From assembly GCA_023131215.1 (NCBI GenBank), contig JAGLZV010000022.1, positions 1 through 17,298 of the forward strand: a stretch of DNA of 17,298 bases, read 5' to 3'. Positions 1-6,738 of this stretch are shown here, in pieces. Position numbers and translations under genes: made by a program. The notes below the pieces were generated by a model, which was given only the letters and a program-made list of their open reading frames with translations, had not been told where the DNA came from and did not search any database. Origin of the DNA: Candidatus Methanophagales archaeon. GTDB lineage: Archaea; Halobacteriota; Syntropharchaeia; Alkanophagales; Methanospirareceae. The first letter of the stretch is position 1; each line of letters opens with the position of its first letter.

Positions 1-948
1 ATAGTTATGCAAAGTTCTGGATTGGGCAATTCCATGAATGCGTTAATGTCCCTCACCAGAACCTACGAGCTGCCTTTGCCGATAATAACGAGTTGGAGAG
101 GCGTTTATAGGGAAAAGATACCTGCCCAAATACCGTTTAATAAAAACCTACCCAGGATGTTAAAAGCGTTTGATATTCCTTACACGGTAATAGATGACAA
201 TTCTAAAATAAATTTGATGGACAACGTTATTTGCGATGCGTATGAAAATAACCGAATCCACGTCACATTGATTTCCCCAAAAACATGGGAGAAAGAGAGA
301 GAAGGAGAAGAAAAAGCAGAAGCCATGGTGCATTTTCCAAAAAGAGAAAGGGAAACTATCCTGGAATATAAAAAAACGATTCACGAACCAGAGATGACGA
401 GATACGATGCAATAAAAACAATAGCAGAATATTTAGATGAAGAAGCTGTTGTCTCCAATATTGGCATACCAAGCAAGGAATTGTATGACATCAAAGATAG
501 AAATTTAAATTTCTACATGTTGGGCAGTTATAGTCAGGCGTCTTCAATAGGTTTGGGGATGGCATTAAAAACGAAAAGAGAAACGGTTGTTCTTGATGGT
601 GATGGTAGCATATTAGCCACAAGTATCTTACCTACAACAGCAGCGGAAAGACCAAAAAATCTATCCATTTTTTGTCTGGATAACGGCACATTGGGAAGCA
701 CAGGGGACCAATTGACGAATGCTTATTCCGGTGTAGATATGGAATTAATGGCGATAATCTCAGGGATAAAGGAAACAAAAAAAGTGCACACAGAGAAGGA
801 GTTGCGCTTAACTATCGAGGATTTGTATGACAATAAAGGTCCGAGATTCATTCACGTAATAGTGAAACCTGGCAATGTCCCCTCCGTTGCGAACATAAAA
901 TTGACACCAGAGCGAATAAAGAGAAGATTTATGAAGGCTATGCTTTAG
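1..948 (+). CDS. comDE: Sulfopyruvate decarboxylase, fused ComD-ComE (5' end cut off)
   Basis: Thiamine-diphosphate enzyme that decarboxylates 3-sulfopyruvate to sulfoacetaldehyde in coenzyme M biosynthesis (cytoplasmic). The frame is open to the first base (Ile-Val before the first Met at base 7), so the true start lies upstream. Numbering from that Met, residues 1-70 match the end of the alpha (ComD) half, with the typical segment QSSGLGNSMNAL. From about residue 130 the beta (ComE) half follows: MLGSYSQASSIGLG at 171-184, then the ThDP/Mg motif GDGS at 198-201 closing with DNGT at 225-228. The linker at 95-125 is rich in Lys and Glu. In Methanocaldococcus jannaschii ComD and ComE are separate proteins; here they are one chain. 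An ABC importer operon of sulfonate type lies downstream. Family assignment is firm. Related ThDP decarboxylases such as phosphonopyruvate decarboxylase are the main alternative. Confidence 0.88.
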   Translation: MVMQSSGLGNSMNALMSLTRTYELPLPIITSWRGVYREKIPAQIPFNKNLPRMLKAFDIPYTVIDDNSKINLMDNVICDAYENNRIHVTLISPKTWEKEREGEEKAEAMVHFPKRERETILEYKKTIHEPEMTRYDAIKTIAEYLDEEAVVSNIGIPSKELYDIKDRNLNFYMLGSYSQASSIGLGMALKTKRETVVLDGDGSILATSILPTTAAERPKNLSIFCLDNGTLGSTGDQLTNAYSGVDMELMAIISGIKETKKVHTEKELRLTIEDLYDNKGPRFIHVIVKPGNVPSVANIKLTPERIKRRFMKAML

Positions 949-950
949 CG

Positions 951-972
951 ATACCCATATCTCGTATGGTAT
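951..972 (+). terminator. Hairpin after comDE
   Basis: An imperfect inverted repeat starts two bases after the comDE stop. ATACC(C)ATA pairs with TATGGTAT around a short CTCG-containing loop, with one bulged C. No long T-run follows directly, only the pyrimidine-rich stretch at 980-994. It may end the comDE transcript or stabilise its 3' end. The fold was judged by eye. Confidence 0.35.
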
Positions 973-1040
973 AGGATTATCTCTTCTCTATATTTTGCGG
1001 GATATTATACAATAAGGCAATTTACTGCACAAAATAGAAA

Positions 1041-1071
1041 AATTTAAATAGTGGTTTACGTTAAATAACGT
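1041..1071 (+). promoter_or_regulatory. Promoter and operator-like palindrome of the ABC importer operon
   Basis: AATTTAAATA at 1041-1050 fits an archaeal TATA box, which would place the transcription start near 1072-1076. Between the two lies a perfect palindrome, ACGTTA-AA-TAACGT (1058-1071). A direct repeat TTTACGT overlaps it (1055-1061 and 1071-1077). A palindrome between TATA box and start is a typical repressor position in archaea, so substrate-dependent control of the importer is plausible. A second TATA-like stretch (TACGTATAAA, 1073-1082) is possible. No regulator gene is adjacent. Confidence 0.5.
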
Positions 1072-1114
1072 TTACGTATAAAAAAATGCTTGATAGTATA
1101 GGATGGAAAAAATT

Positions 1115-1124
1115 AGGAGGTGAT
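1115..1124 (+). promoter_or_regulatory. Perfect Shine-Dalgarno that sets the binding-protein start
   Basis: AGGAGGTGAT is a perfect ten-base complement of the 16S 3' end in this window (ATCACCTCCT, 17243-17252). It lies four bases before the ATG at 1129. An in-frame GTG at 1120 lies inside the Shine-Dalgarno itself and cannot be the start, so ATG 1129 is chosen. Confidence 0.85.
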
Positions 1125-1128
1125 TAAT

Positions 1129-2151
1129 ATGGAAAAGAGAACCGTAGCAATCATAATAGCTATAGTAACAATTGCCGCGGCTGTGATGTTTGTAGGGTGC
1201 ATAGAAGAAAAACCAGCAAAGATGACTACACTCAACATTGGCTATCAACCAAGCACACATCAAATCGCAGCGATGTTAGCATCCGAAAAGGGATGGTGGG
1301 AAGAGGACTTGAGTAAGTTTGGTATAGAAAAGGTTACAATGAAGGAATTCCCTTCCGGACCTCCAGAGATGCATGCAATGCTTGCCGGGGACCTTGACGT
1401 AGCGTATGTCGGAGTTGCACCACCCATTGCGGCGATGTACGAAGGCTTAGACGCGAAAATAGTTGCAGGTGTCCAGACGCAGGGGTCTGCGATAGTTATC
1501 CGCCCGGAGTTCGCCGATGAATATGAAGGTCCTCTTTCTTTAAAAGGCAAGACGATAGCAACTTTTCCCCCCGGTTCGATTCAGCATACAATCCTTTCAA
1601 AATGGCTTTTAGACCATGGCGTAGACCCGAAAAAGGATGTAGTTATAAAAGCAATGGGACCGAGCGATGCTGCTACCGCTATCGGAGCTAAAAAAGTAGA
1701 CGCTGTCTTCCTCCCCAGTCCAACGCCCACAATAATCGTGGAGGAGGGTAATGGAGTAATTGTTGAATGGTCGGGTTCGATGTGGCCAGACCATGCATGC
1801 TGTTGTTTGGCTGCGAGTGGAAAAATAATTAGAGAACACCCGGAGATGCTCAAGCAGATAATAAAAACGCATATACGAGCCACAGAGTACGAGATCGAGC
1901 ATCCCGAAGAAGCGGCAGAGATTTATGCAAAGTGGAAAAATGCAGATGTATCAACGATAAAGCACTCGATAGACGCAACAGATATGCACTGGATTCACGA
2001 CCCACAACTTGAAGTGGAATCGGGTATCGAATACGCGCAAGTCATCTACGAACTAAATAGGGAGAGATACGAGGGAAAGGGGATTGAAGTGCTTGAAAAA
2101 GAAGACATCTTTGATACCCGCTTCTATGACGAGGTAACAGGGAAAAGATGA
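1129..2151 (+). CDS. ABC importer substrate-binding lipoprotein, SsuA/TauA/NrtA-like
   Basis: Extracytoplasmic receptor of an ABC importer for a small anionic solute. The first 24 residues are MEKR, a hydrophobic stretch and a lipobox-like end FVGC (Cys24), so it is probably a membrane-anchored lipoprotein. The mature part has the fold-type II layout of the NMT1/SsuA group: start of lobe 1 at about residue 36 (LNIGYQPS), ligand-pocket-like segments AGDLDVAYVGVAPP (86-99) and ATFPPGS (144-150), and KKVDAVFLPSP (188-198) in lobe 2. An unusual Cys triplet in HACCCLA lies at 224-226. It overlaps the permease gene by four bases (ATGA), so the operon is translationally coupled. Relatives bind alkanesulfonates, taurine, nitrate, bicarbonate or thiamine precursors, and sequence alone does not tell which. 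The neighbouring comDE favours a sulfonate (inference). Confidence 0.82.
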   Translation: MEKRTVAIIIAIVTIAAAVMFVGCIEEKPAKMTTLNIGYQPSTHQIAAMLASEKGWWEEDLSKFGIEKVTMKEFPSGPPEMHAMLAGDLDVAYVGVAPPIAAMYEGLDAKIVAGVQTQGSAIVIRPEFADEYEGPLSLKGKTIATFPPGSIQHTILSKWLLDHGVDPKKDVVIKAMGPSDAATAIGAKKVDAVFLPSPTPTIIVEEGNGVIVEWSGSMWPDHACCCLAASGKIIREHPEMLKQIIKTHIRATEYEIEHPEEAAEIYAKWKNADVSTIKHSIDATDMHWIHDPQLEVESGIEYAQVIYELNRERYEGKGIEVLEKEDIFDTRFYDEVTGKR

Positions 2152-2921
2152 GGCTACCGACAAAAGAAAAAGGGCTATGGTTAGTTCCCCTAGCCATAGC
2201 CCTCCTACTATGGGAGTTTATAGCGTGGTACGTGATAAGAGACCCTTTGATCTTGCCACGTTTTTCAACCGTTATTTTTTCCATTTATATCCTTAGGGAA
2301 CTTGTAATCCCTGATATACTTACCAGCCTCCTTCACTTTGGTATAGGACTGGCATTAGCATTTTCTGCAGCACTTCCTTTGGCAATTGGTATGGGATGGT
2401 TCAGGAATGTATTCAAAGCGATAGACCCAATTATCGAAATCTTAAGACCTATACCCCCTCTCGCATGGATACCTGTTGCAATTCTCTGGATAGGTCTTAC
2501 CCACTCTGCAGCGGGATTTATCATATTCATCGGCGCATTTTTTCCAATCTTAATTGATAGCTATACCGGATTCAGAGATGTGCCAAAGGTGTTAGTAGAG
2601 ACAGGTAAAGTGTTGGGGTGCATTGGGGATAAAAAGCTGATAAAATATGTTGCTTTTCCTTATGCGCTTCCCTCGATTGCTACGGGCACTCGGGTTGGAA
2701 TGGGAGTTGGCTGGATGTGTGTTGTAGCTGCTGAGATGTTCGGGGTTGGCAATTATGGGCTGGGATTCCGGTTATTCCAGGATTTTTACTTTCTACATCA
2801 GATGGACTATGTTATAGCGTACATGCTTATTTTGGGGCTGGTAGCGCTGTGCGTAGACCGCGTATTTAGATATTTTGTAGAGGAAAAACTATTAAAGTGG
2901 AAAAAGGGAATAGTAAAATGA
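2148..2921 (+). CDS. ABC importer permease, SsuC/TauC-like
   Basis: Membrane subunit of the importer, 257 residues, the usual family length. Hydrophobic segments lie at about 10-30, 58-82, 104-137, 183-200 and 221-239, consistent with the six-helix BPD_transp_1 fold. The cytoplasmic coupling (EAA) loop is visible at about 151-175: ETGKVLGCIGDKK, then FPYALP, which docks on the ATPase. It begins inside the stop of the binding-protein gene and ends one base before the ATPase start, so the three genes form one operon. It shares the substrate uncertainty of its binding protein. Confidence 0.85.
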   Translation: MRLPTKEKGLWLVPLAIALLLWEFIAWYVIRDPLILPRFSTVIFSIYILRELVIPDILTSLLHFGIGLALAFSAALPLAIGMGWFRNVFKAIDPIIEILRPIPPLAWIPVAILWIGLTHSAAGFIIFIGAFFPILIDSYTGFRDVPKVLVETGKVLGCIGDKKLIKYVAFPYALPSIATGTRVGMGVGWMCVVAAEMFGVGNYGLGFRLFQDFYFLHQMDYVIAYMLILGLVALCVDRVFRYFVEEKLLKWKKGIVK

Positions 2922-2922
2922 G

Positions 2923-3696
2923 ATGAACCACAAACTCGAACTCCGTAACGTAACGAAGACGTTTAACACAGAAGGAGGAGAGATGGAAGCATTAGAGGAC
3001 ATTAATCTAGAAGTTAAACCGAACGAATTTTTGTGTATTATAGGTCCCTCGGGATGCGGTAAAACCACTTTGCTAAGATTGATAGCAGGCTTGGACTATC
3101 CAAACAGTGGAGAGATTATCTTAGATGGAAAAGAAGTGATAGGACCTTCTCCGGATAGAGGAATGGTATTCCAGGAATTTTCGTTATTCCCGTGGAGAAC
3201 GGTTTTGAAGAATGTGGAATTTGGACTGAAAATTCGAGGAATGAAGGATAAAGCGCGGAGAGAGATTGCAGAAAAATACATAGAGCTTGTGGGTCTAAGA
3301 GAATTTGAAAATTGTTATCCATACGAGCTTTCTGGGGGTATGAAGCAAAGGGTAGCGATTGCAAGAGCCCTCGCAACCGAACCCGCAATTTTATTGATGG
3401 ACGAACCTTTCGGGTCAGTAGATGCGCAAACGAGAAATATACTTCAGGAAGAGCTGCTGGAGATTTGGAAAAGGACAAAGAAAACTGTCCTGTTCGTGAC
3501 GCATAGCGTTGATGAAGCTGTATATCTCGCAGATAGGGTTGCGGTGATGTCCGCGAGACCGGGCTGCCTTGTTAAGTGCCTCGGTATTGATATACCGAGA
3601 CCAAGGAAGCGAACGAGTATGGAAGTGAATGAGTTCAGGGAAAAGTTGCTCATGTTGCTCAGCTTAGAACGCTCAAAGGCGTGTATTAAGCCGTAA
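2923..3696 (+). CDS. ABC importer ATP-binding protein, SsuB/TauB/NrtD-like
   Basis: Energises the importer by ATP hydrolysis on the cytoplasmic face. All core motifs are intact: Walker A GPSGCGKTT (41-49), Q-loop Gln84 in VFQEFSLFPW, ABC signature LSGGMKQR (136-143), Walker B ILLMDEPFGSVD (156-167) and switch His194 in VTHSVDEA. The phrase FSLFPWRTV and the C-terminal element SARPG with IPRPRKR are typical of the nitrate/sulfonate/taurine ATPases. It is 257 residues long, as usual. The gene starts one base after the permease stop and is the last of the operon. Confidence 0.88.
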   Translation: MNHKLELRNVTKTFNTEGGEMEALEDINLEVKPNEFLCIIGPSGCGKTTLLRLIAGLDYPNSGEIILDGKEVIGPSPDRGMVFQEFSLFPWRTVLKNVEFGLKIRGMKDKARREIAEKYIELVGLREFENCYPYELSGGMKQRVAIARALATEPAILLMDEPFGSVDAQTRNILQEELLEIWKRTKKTVLFVTHSVDEAVYLADRVAVMSARPGCLVKCLGIDIPRPRKRTSMEVNEFREKLLMLLSLERSKACIKP

Positions 3697-3745
3697 TATG
3701 CTCATAATATTCAGAAAAATAAGGCATTATAGATTTTTAGCCATC

Positions 3746-3753
3746 TTTATATA
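3746..3753 (+). promoter_or_regulatory. TATA box of the adenylate kinase gene
   Basis: TTTATATA is a consensus-like archaeal TATA box. It predicts a start near 3772-3778 and a very short leader. GGGGAA at 3777-3782 is a possible Shine-Dalgarno just before the ATG at 3788. It is the best promoter in the 91-bp gap after the ABC operon. Confidence 0.6.
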
Positions 3754-3787
3754 ATTGTAGTAGATAGGTAGATAAAGGGGAAGCTAA

Positions 3788-4390
3788 ATGGCCTTGATTA
3801 TCGTTACCGGAATGCCTGGAGCGGGTTCGTCAACGGTGATAAAGGAAGGTTTGAAGTTGAGAAAGGAAGAGGAAAGTGAAGGCGTTGAGTCTGAATTCAC
3901 ACCCAAAAACTATGGAGATATAATGTTTGAAGCGGCGAGAGAGGAAGGGCTTATAGAGAAACGAGATGATTTGAGGAAGTTATCGAGCGAAAAACAGCGG
4001 GAGATACAGATGCTTGCTTGTAATAAAATCTCGGAATGGAAAAAGCGTGTGAACCTTATAATAGACACGCACTGCACGATAAAAACGTCTTCGGGGTATC
4101 TTCCAGGATTGCCGGAATATGTATTGCGGGAACTGAAGCCAGACCAGTTTGTGTTGATAGAGGCAAATCCGGATGAGATATTTGGGCGAAGGAGTAAAGA
4201 TAAGACAAGGGAAAGAGACGTAGAGGATAAAACCAGCATAGAAGAGCATCAGTTCATGAACCGAGCGATGTCAATGTCTTATTCCTGCCTTACCGGCGCA
4301 TCGGTGAAAATAATAGAGAATCATGACGGAGCGCTGAGGAAAGCGGCGGAGGAGTTTTTTGAGTTGATGAAGATGCTAAGCAAGTCGTAA
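3788..4390 (+). CDS. adkA: Archaeal adenylate kinase (AdkA type)
   Basis: Catalyses ATP + AMP = 2 ADP in the cytoplasm. This is the archaeal AdkA family, not bacterial Adk. The 200 residues follow methanococcal AdkA along their whole length: P-loop GMPGAGSST (8-16), NYGDIMFE, the IDTHCTIKT/GYLPGLP block, and the end motif IEEHQFMNRAMSMSY with LTGASVKIIEN. The P-loop has Ser where most P-loops have Lys (position 14). As I recall, methanococcal AdkA also lacks this Lys, so it is a family trait and not a defect. The gene stands alone behind its own TATA box and ends 26 bases from the convergent hisG. Confidence 0.93.
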   Translation: MALIIVTGMPGAGSSTVIKEGLKLRKEEESEGVESEFTPKNYGDIMFEAAREEGLIEKRDDLRKLSSEKQREIQMLACNKISEWKKRVNLIIDTHCTIKTSSGYLPGLPEYVLRELKPDQFVLIEANPDEIFGRRSKDKTRERDVEDKTSIEEHQFMNRAMSMSYSCLTGASVKIIENHDGALRKAAEEFFELMKMLSKS

Positions 4391-4416
4391 CGGTGATTAG
4401 TATGGTTATATTATTC

Positions 4417-5307
4417 TCACCGCACTATCTTGGTTATATCTATCTCAATAATATCCTCGGCACCCATGCTTTTCAACTTCGGTATTAAAATATTCACTTC
4501 ACGCTTGCTCACCACCGTCTCCACTGCATAATACCTACCCTGGTTATTATCGGAATCGTAAAGTTCGGAGATGGTTGGCTTTTTCATTGCAGGAAGTGCA
4601 GACACCACTTCCTTTAACTTATTCTCCGCAACGTTCATGCTGAGCAATACCTTACCCCTCGCTTCTATCACGCCGGAAAGTAAGGTTCTTATTTCCTCTA
4701 TCTCTCGCCTCTTTTCCGCATCACTCCATGAATCCTTATTTGCTATTAACTTCGTAAAAGATTCCAGTATCGTGTGTATTATCCGCCAATTGTTTTTCCG
4801 CAGCGTCTCTCCGGTCTCCGTGAGCTCGACTATGCCGTCCATCATGTCTTTCGCTTCGGTAGCGCCGTAAGAAAAAAATACCTGCACAGGAATTCCAAGC
4901 TTGTCAAAGAAAGATTTTGTGAGGGTGGGGTATTCAGTGCTTATTTTACTTTGCGGTTTTATGTCTTTTGCCTCTTTTATGTCGGCTCTGTCGGCTTGCA
5001 CAGCCAGGACGATTTTTACACTGCCTTCTTCTTCTGAGGTTTTGCTGTATCTCAGGTCTGCTATTTCAACTACATCCGCACCTCTTTCTTCTATCCAGTC
5101 CTTACCTGTTATGCCAACGTCAAAATACCCTTTCTCGACGTATTCCGGTATCTCCTGTGGTCTTAATATCTTCACTTTCTCTATCCTCGGGTCTTCTATC
5201 CTCGGACTGTATTCCCTGCTCGTTACTTTTATCTCCAAGTCTGCCTGCTTGAATAACAACAGGGTTTGCGCTTCTAAACTGCCTTTTGGTATCGCTATGG
5301 TTATCAT
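4417..5307 (-). CDS. hisG: ATP phosphoribosyltransferase, long form (HisG)
   Basis: First and feedback-controlled step of histidine biosynthesis: ATP + PRPP gives phosphoribosyl-ATP. It is 296 residues, the long form with catalytic domain and C-terminal ACT-like regulatory domain. Seen: AIPKGSL (5-11), FDVGITGKDW (62-71), and the PRPP loop within DGIVELTETGETLR (157-170). The regulatory domain runs from about 215 to the end, with ALPAMKKPTISEL and IPKLKSMGAEDII. Long-form HisG is a hexamer inhibited by histidine and needs no HisZ. No other his gene lies in the window. No clear Shine-Dalgarno precedes the ATG; GATATTATTATG (about 5320-5331, minus strand) could be its TATA element. Divergent from priS. 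Confidence 0.95.
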   Translation of the reverse strand: MITIAIPKGSLEAQTLLLFKQADLEIKVTSREYSPRIEDPRIEKVKILRPQEIPEYVEKGYFDVGITGKDWIEERGADVVEIADLRYSKTSEEEGSVKIVLAVQADRADIKEAKDIKPQSKISTEYPTLTKSFFDKLGIPVQVFFSYGATEAKDMMDGIVELTETGETLRKNNWRIIHTILESFTKLIANKDSWSDAEKRREIEEIRTLLSGVIEARGKVLLSMNVAENKLKEVVSALPAMKKPTISELYDSDNNQGRYYAVETVVSKREVNILIPKLKSMGAEDIIEIDITKIVR

Positions 5308-5343
5308 GTTCTCTCTTTACAGCATAATAATATCTCAATCATA

Positions 5344-5402
5344 AAAAGCTTCAAAAAAGGATTATTTTCTTTTAGTGCAGTTGTTATTTTCCTTAAGAAA
5401 AA
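5344..5402 (+). repeat. AT-rich promoter/hairpin repeat, copy before priS
   Basis: Two elements in the order found again before gins51: AAAAAGCTTCAAAAAAGG followed by ATTATTTTCTTTTAGTGCAG (5344-5380), then an AT hairpin TTTTCCTT/AAGAAAAA with one mismatch (5387-5402). The hairpin ends eight bases before the priS ATG. The match to 6671-6714 is close, including AAAAGCTT and the exact TTAGTGCAG. A/T-only blocks here may act as TATA element. No Shine-Dalgarno is seen for priS. Confidence 0.55.
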
Positions 5403-5409
5403 GTATATC

Positions 5410-6597
5410 ATGAATGAGAAAACCAGAAGATTCGTGCGAAGCAAATTTGAAGAATATTATAGACGGGCGAAGATAAAAATCCCGAAGGATTCATGGATGC
5501 GAGAGTGGGGATTTGTTCTCTTTGACCAGTATTTTCCGGAAAAACTGGTGATGAGAAGACATAAATCTTTTGCCACCGAGGGAGAGTTAGTGAATTACCT
5601 CAGGGAGAATGCCCCTGCCCATGCATATCACTCCGCCGCTATTTATAAATACCCGGCTGCCGATATGGCGAATAAAGGATGGCTCGGTGCGGACTTGATT
5701 TTTGACCTCGATGCTGACCATATCGTAAGTGAAGCAGAGTTCCAGAGGTATTCTTATGAGGGCTTATTGGAGCTTGTGAAAAAAGAAACGGTGAAGCTGA
5801 TTGACTTTCTTCTCTCTGATTTTGGATTTCACGAAGATGACATAGAACTGGTATTCTCAGGGTCAAGAGGCTATCACATTCACATAAAAACAGAAGAAGT
5901 GCGAGGGCTTGGAAGCCGGGAAAGAAGGGAAATAGTTGATTATGTGATGGCAACAGGGCTCGACATGGATAGTTTTTTAGCTGTGGATTCAAAAGAGAAG
6001 GGAGGTGAAAAGCCGGGAAGAGAGGATCTGAAGTTGATACCCGAGGGATGGGGCAAACGACTTCTCAAGGGATTAATAGATTTTCTTCACGAAATAGCGG
6101 AAATGGAAGAAGAAAAGGCGATAGAAGAAGTGAAAAAAATCGGAGAGATAAAAGAGAAAAATGCGAGAGATATAATAAGAATTGCAAAAGATGAGACAGT
6201 GATGAAGCGGATAGAGAGGGGGCAAATTCCACGGTTCGCTAAGCCAATACAGGAAGGAATAACAAAAACTGTAACAAAAACTGTGCGTGTGAAATCAGCC
6301 GATAGACCTGACGAACCCGTCACTGCGGACATAAAAAGGCTTATAAGGCTGCCTACTTCGCTACATGGCAAATCAAGCTTAGAAGTGAAACCGGTAAGAA
6401 TCGAAGCCTTTAAGGACTTCGACCCTTTAGAGGATGCCATTGCATTTGGCGATTCGCCAGTTGAAATAAGTGCGGCTCGGAACTCTTCGATAGAGATGAA
6501 AGGCGAAAGATATGAGGTGGAAGAAGGCGAAATTGCTTCGCTGCCTGAGCATGTTGCACTTTATTTCATGTGCAGGGGTGTTGCGGAGATTATTTAA
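5410..6597 (+). CDS. priS: DNA primase small (catalytic) subunit PriS
   Basis: Archaeo-eukaryotic primase catalytic subunit; makes the primers for DNA replication with PriL. 395 residues. The catalytic metal-binding pair is visible in LIFDLDADH (Asp99, Asp101). SGSRGYHIHI follows at about 155-164. The C-terminal conserved block DEPVTADIKRLIRLPTSLHG lies at about 302-321. A charged helical stretch (about 228-265, rich in Glu and Lys) sits between. It opens the conserved archaeal run priS - gins51 - rpl44e - rps27e - aif2a - nop10. No priL is in the window. Translation probably starts at this ATG without a Shine-Dalgarno. Confidence 0.95.
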   Translation: MNEKTRRFVRSKFEEYYRRAKIKIPKDSWMREWGFVLFDQYFPEKLVMRRHKSFATEGELVNYLRENAPAHAYHSAAIYKYPAADMANKGWLGADLIFDLDADHIVSEAEFQRYSYEGLLELVKKETVKLIDFLLSDFGFHEDDIELVFSGSRGYHIHIKTEEVRGLGSRERREIVDYVMATGLDMDSFLAVDSKEKGGEKPGREDLKLIPEGWGKRLLKGLIDFLHEIAEMEEEKAIEEVKKIGEIKEKNARDIIRIAKDETVMKRIERGQIPRFAKPIQEGITKTVTKTVRVKSADRPDEPVTADIKRLIRLPTSLHGKSSLEVKPVRIEAFKDFDPLEDAIAFGDSPVEISAARNSSIEMKGERYEVEEGEIASLPEHVALYFMCRGVAEII

Positions 6598-6599
6598 AA

Positions 6600-6738
6600 T
6601 TTTCTTTGAAAAGAAAGTTTGCTAAAGGAAACATTTATTTTTTCTTTTAGTACAAACCTTTTCTTAGAAAGAAAAGCTTTACCAAAAGAATAAATTTTTC
6701 TTTCTTAGTGCAGGTTCTTTCTTTAGAAAGAAAGTGCA
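6600..6738 (+). repeat. Tandem AT-rich promoter/hairpin repeat (2.5 copies) before gins51
   Basis: The whole gap between priS and gins51 is a degenerate tandem repeat. Unit 1 is 6600-6658, unit 2 is 6659-6714 and a half unit is 6715-6738. Each unit starts with a small perfect inverted repeat: TTTCTTT/AAAGAAA (6601-6616), CTTTTCTT/AAGAAAAG (6658-6676), CTTTCTTT/AAAGAAAG (6717-6734). Units 1 and 2 then carry an A/T block (ATTTATTTTT or AATAAATTTTT) and TTAGTGCAG or TTAGTACAA. The last hairpin ends four bases before the gins51 ATG, leaving no room for a Shine-Dalgarno. Duplicated promoter-plus-leader is the simplest reading (inference). Confidence 0.65.

Noticed and set aside
1790..1815. Cys triplet in the binding protein as a possible metal site
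   Set aside because: It sits in a segment where, from memory, related receptors also carry one or two Cys; no further ligands or metal motif are visible.
4571..5344. Several open frames on the plus strand opposite hisG
   Set aside because: They are antisense shadows of a well-conserved HisG and show low-complexity composition.
6600..6738. CRISPR-like tandem repeats
   Set aside because: Only 2.5 degenerate units, no unique spacers between conserved repeats, and each unit is itself A/T promoter-like; no cas gene nearby.
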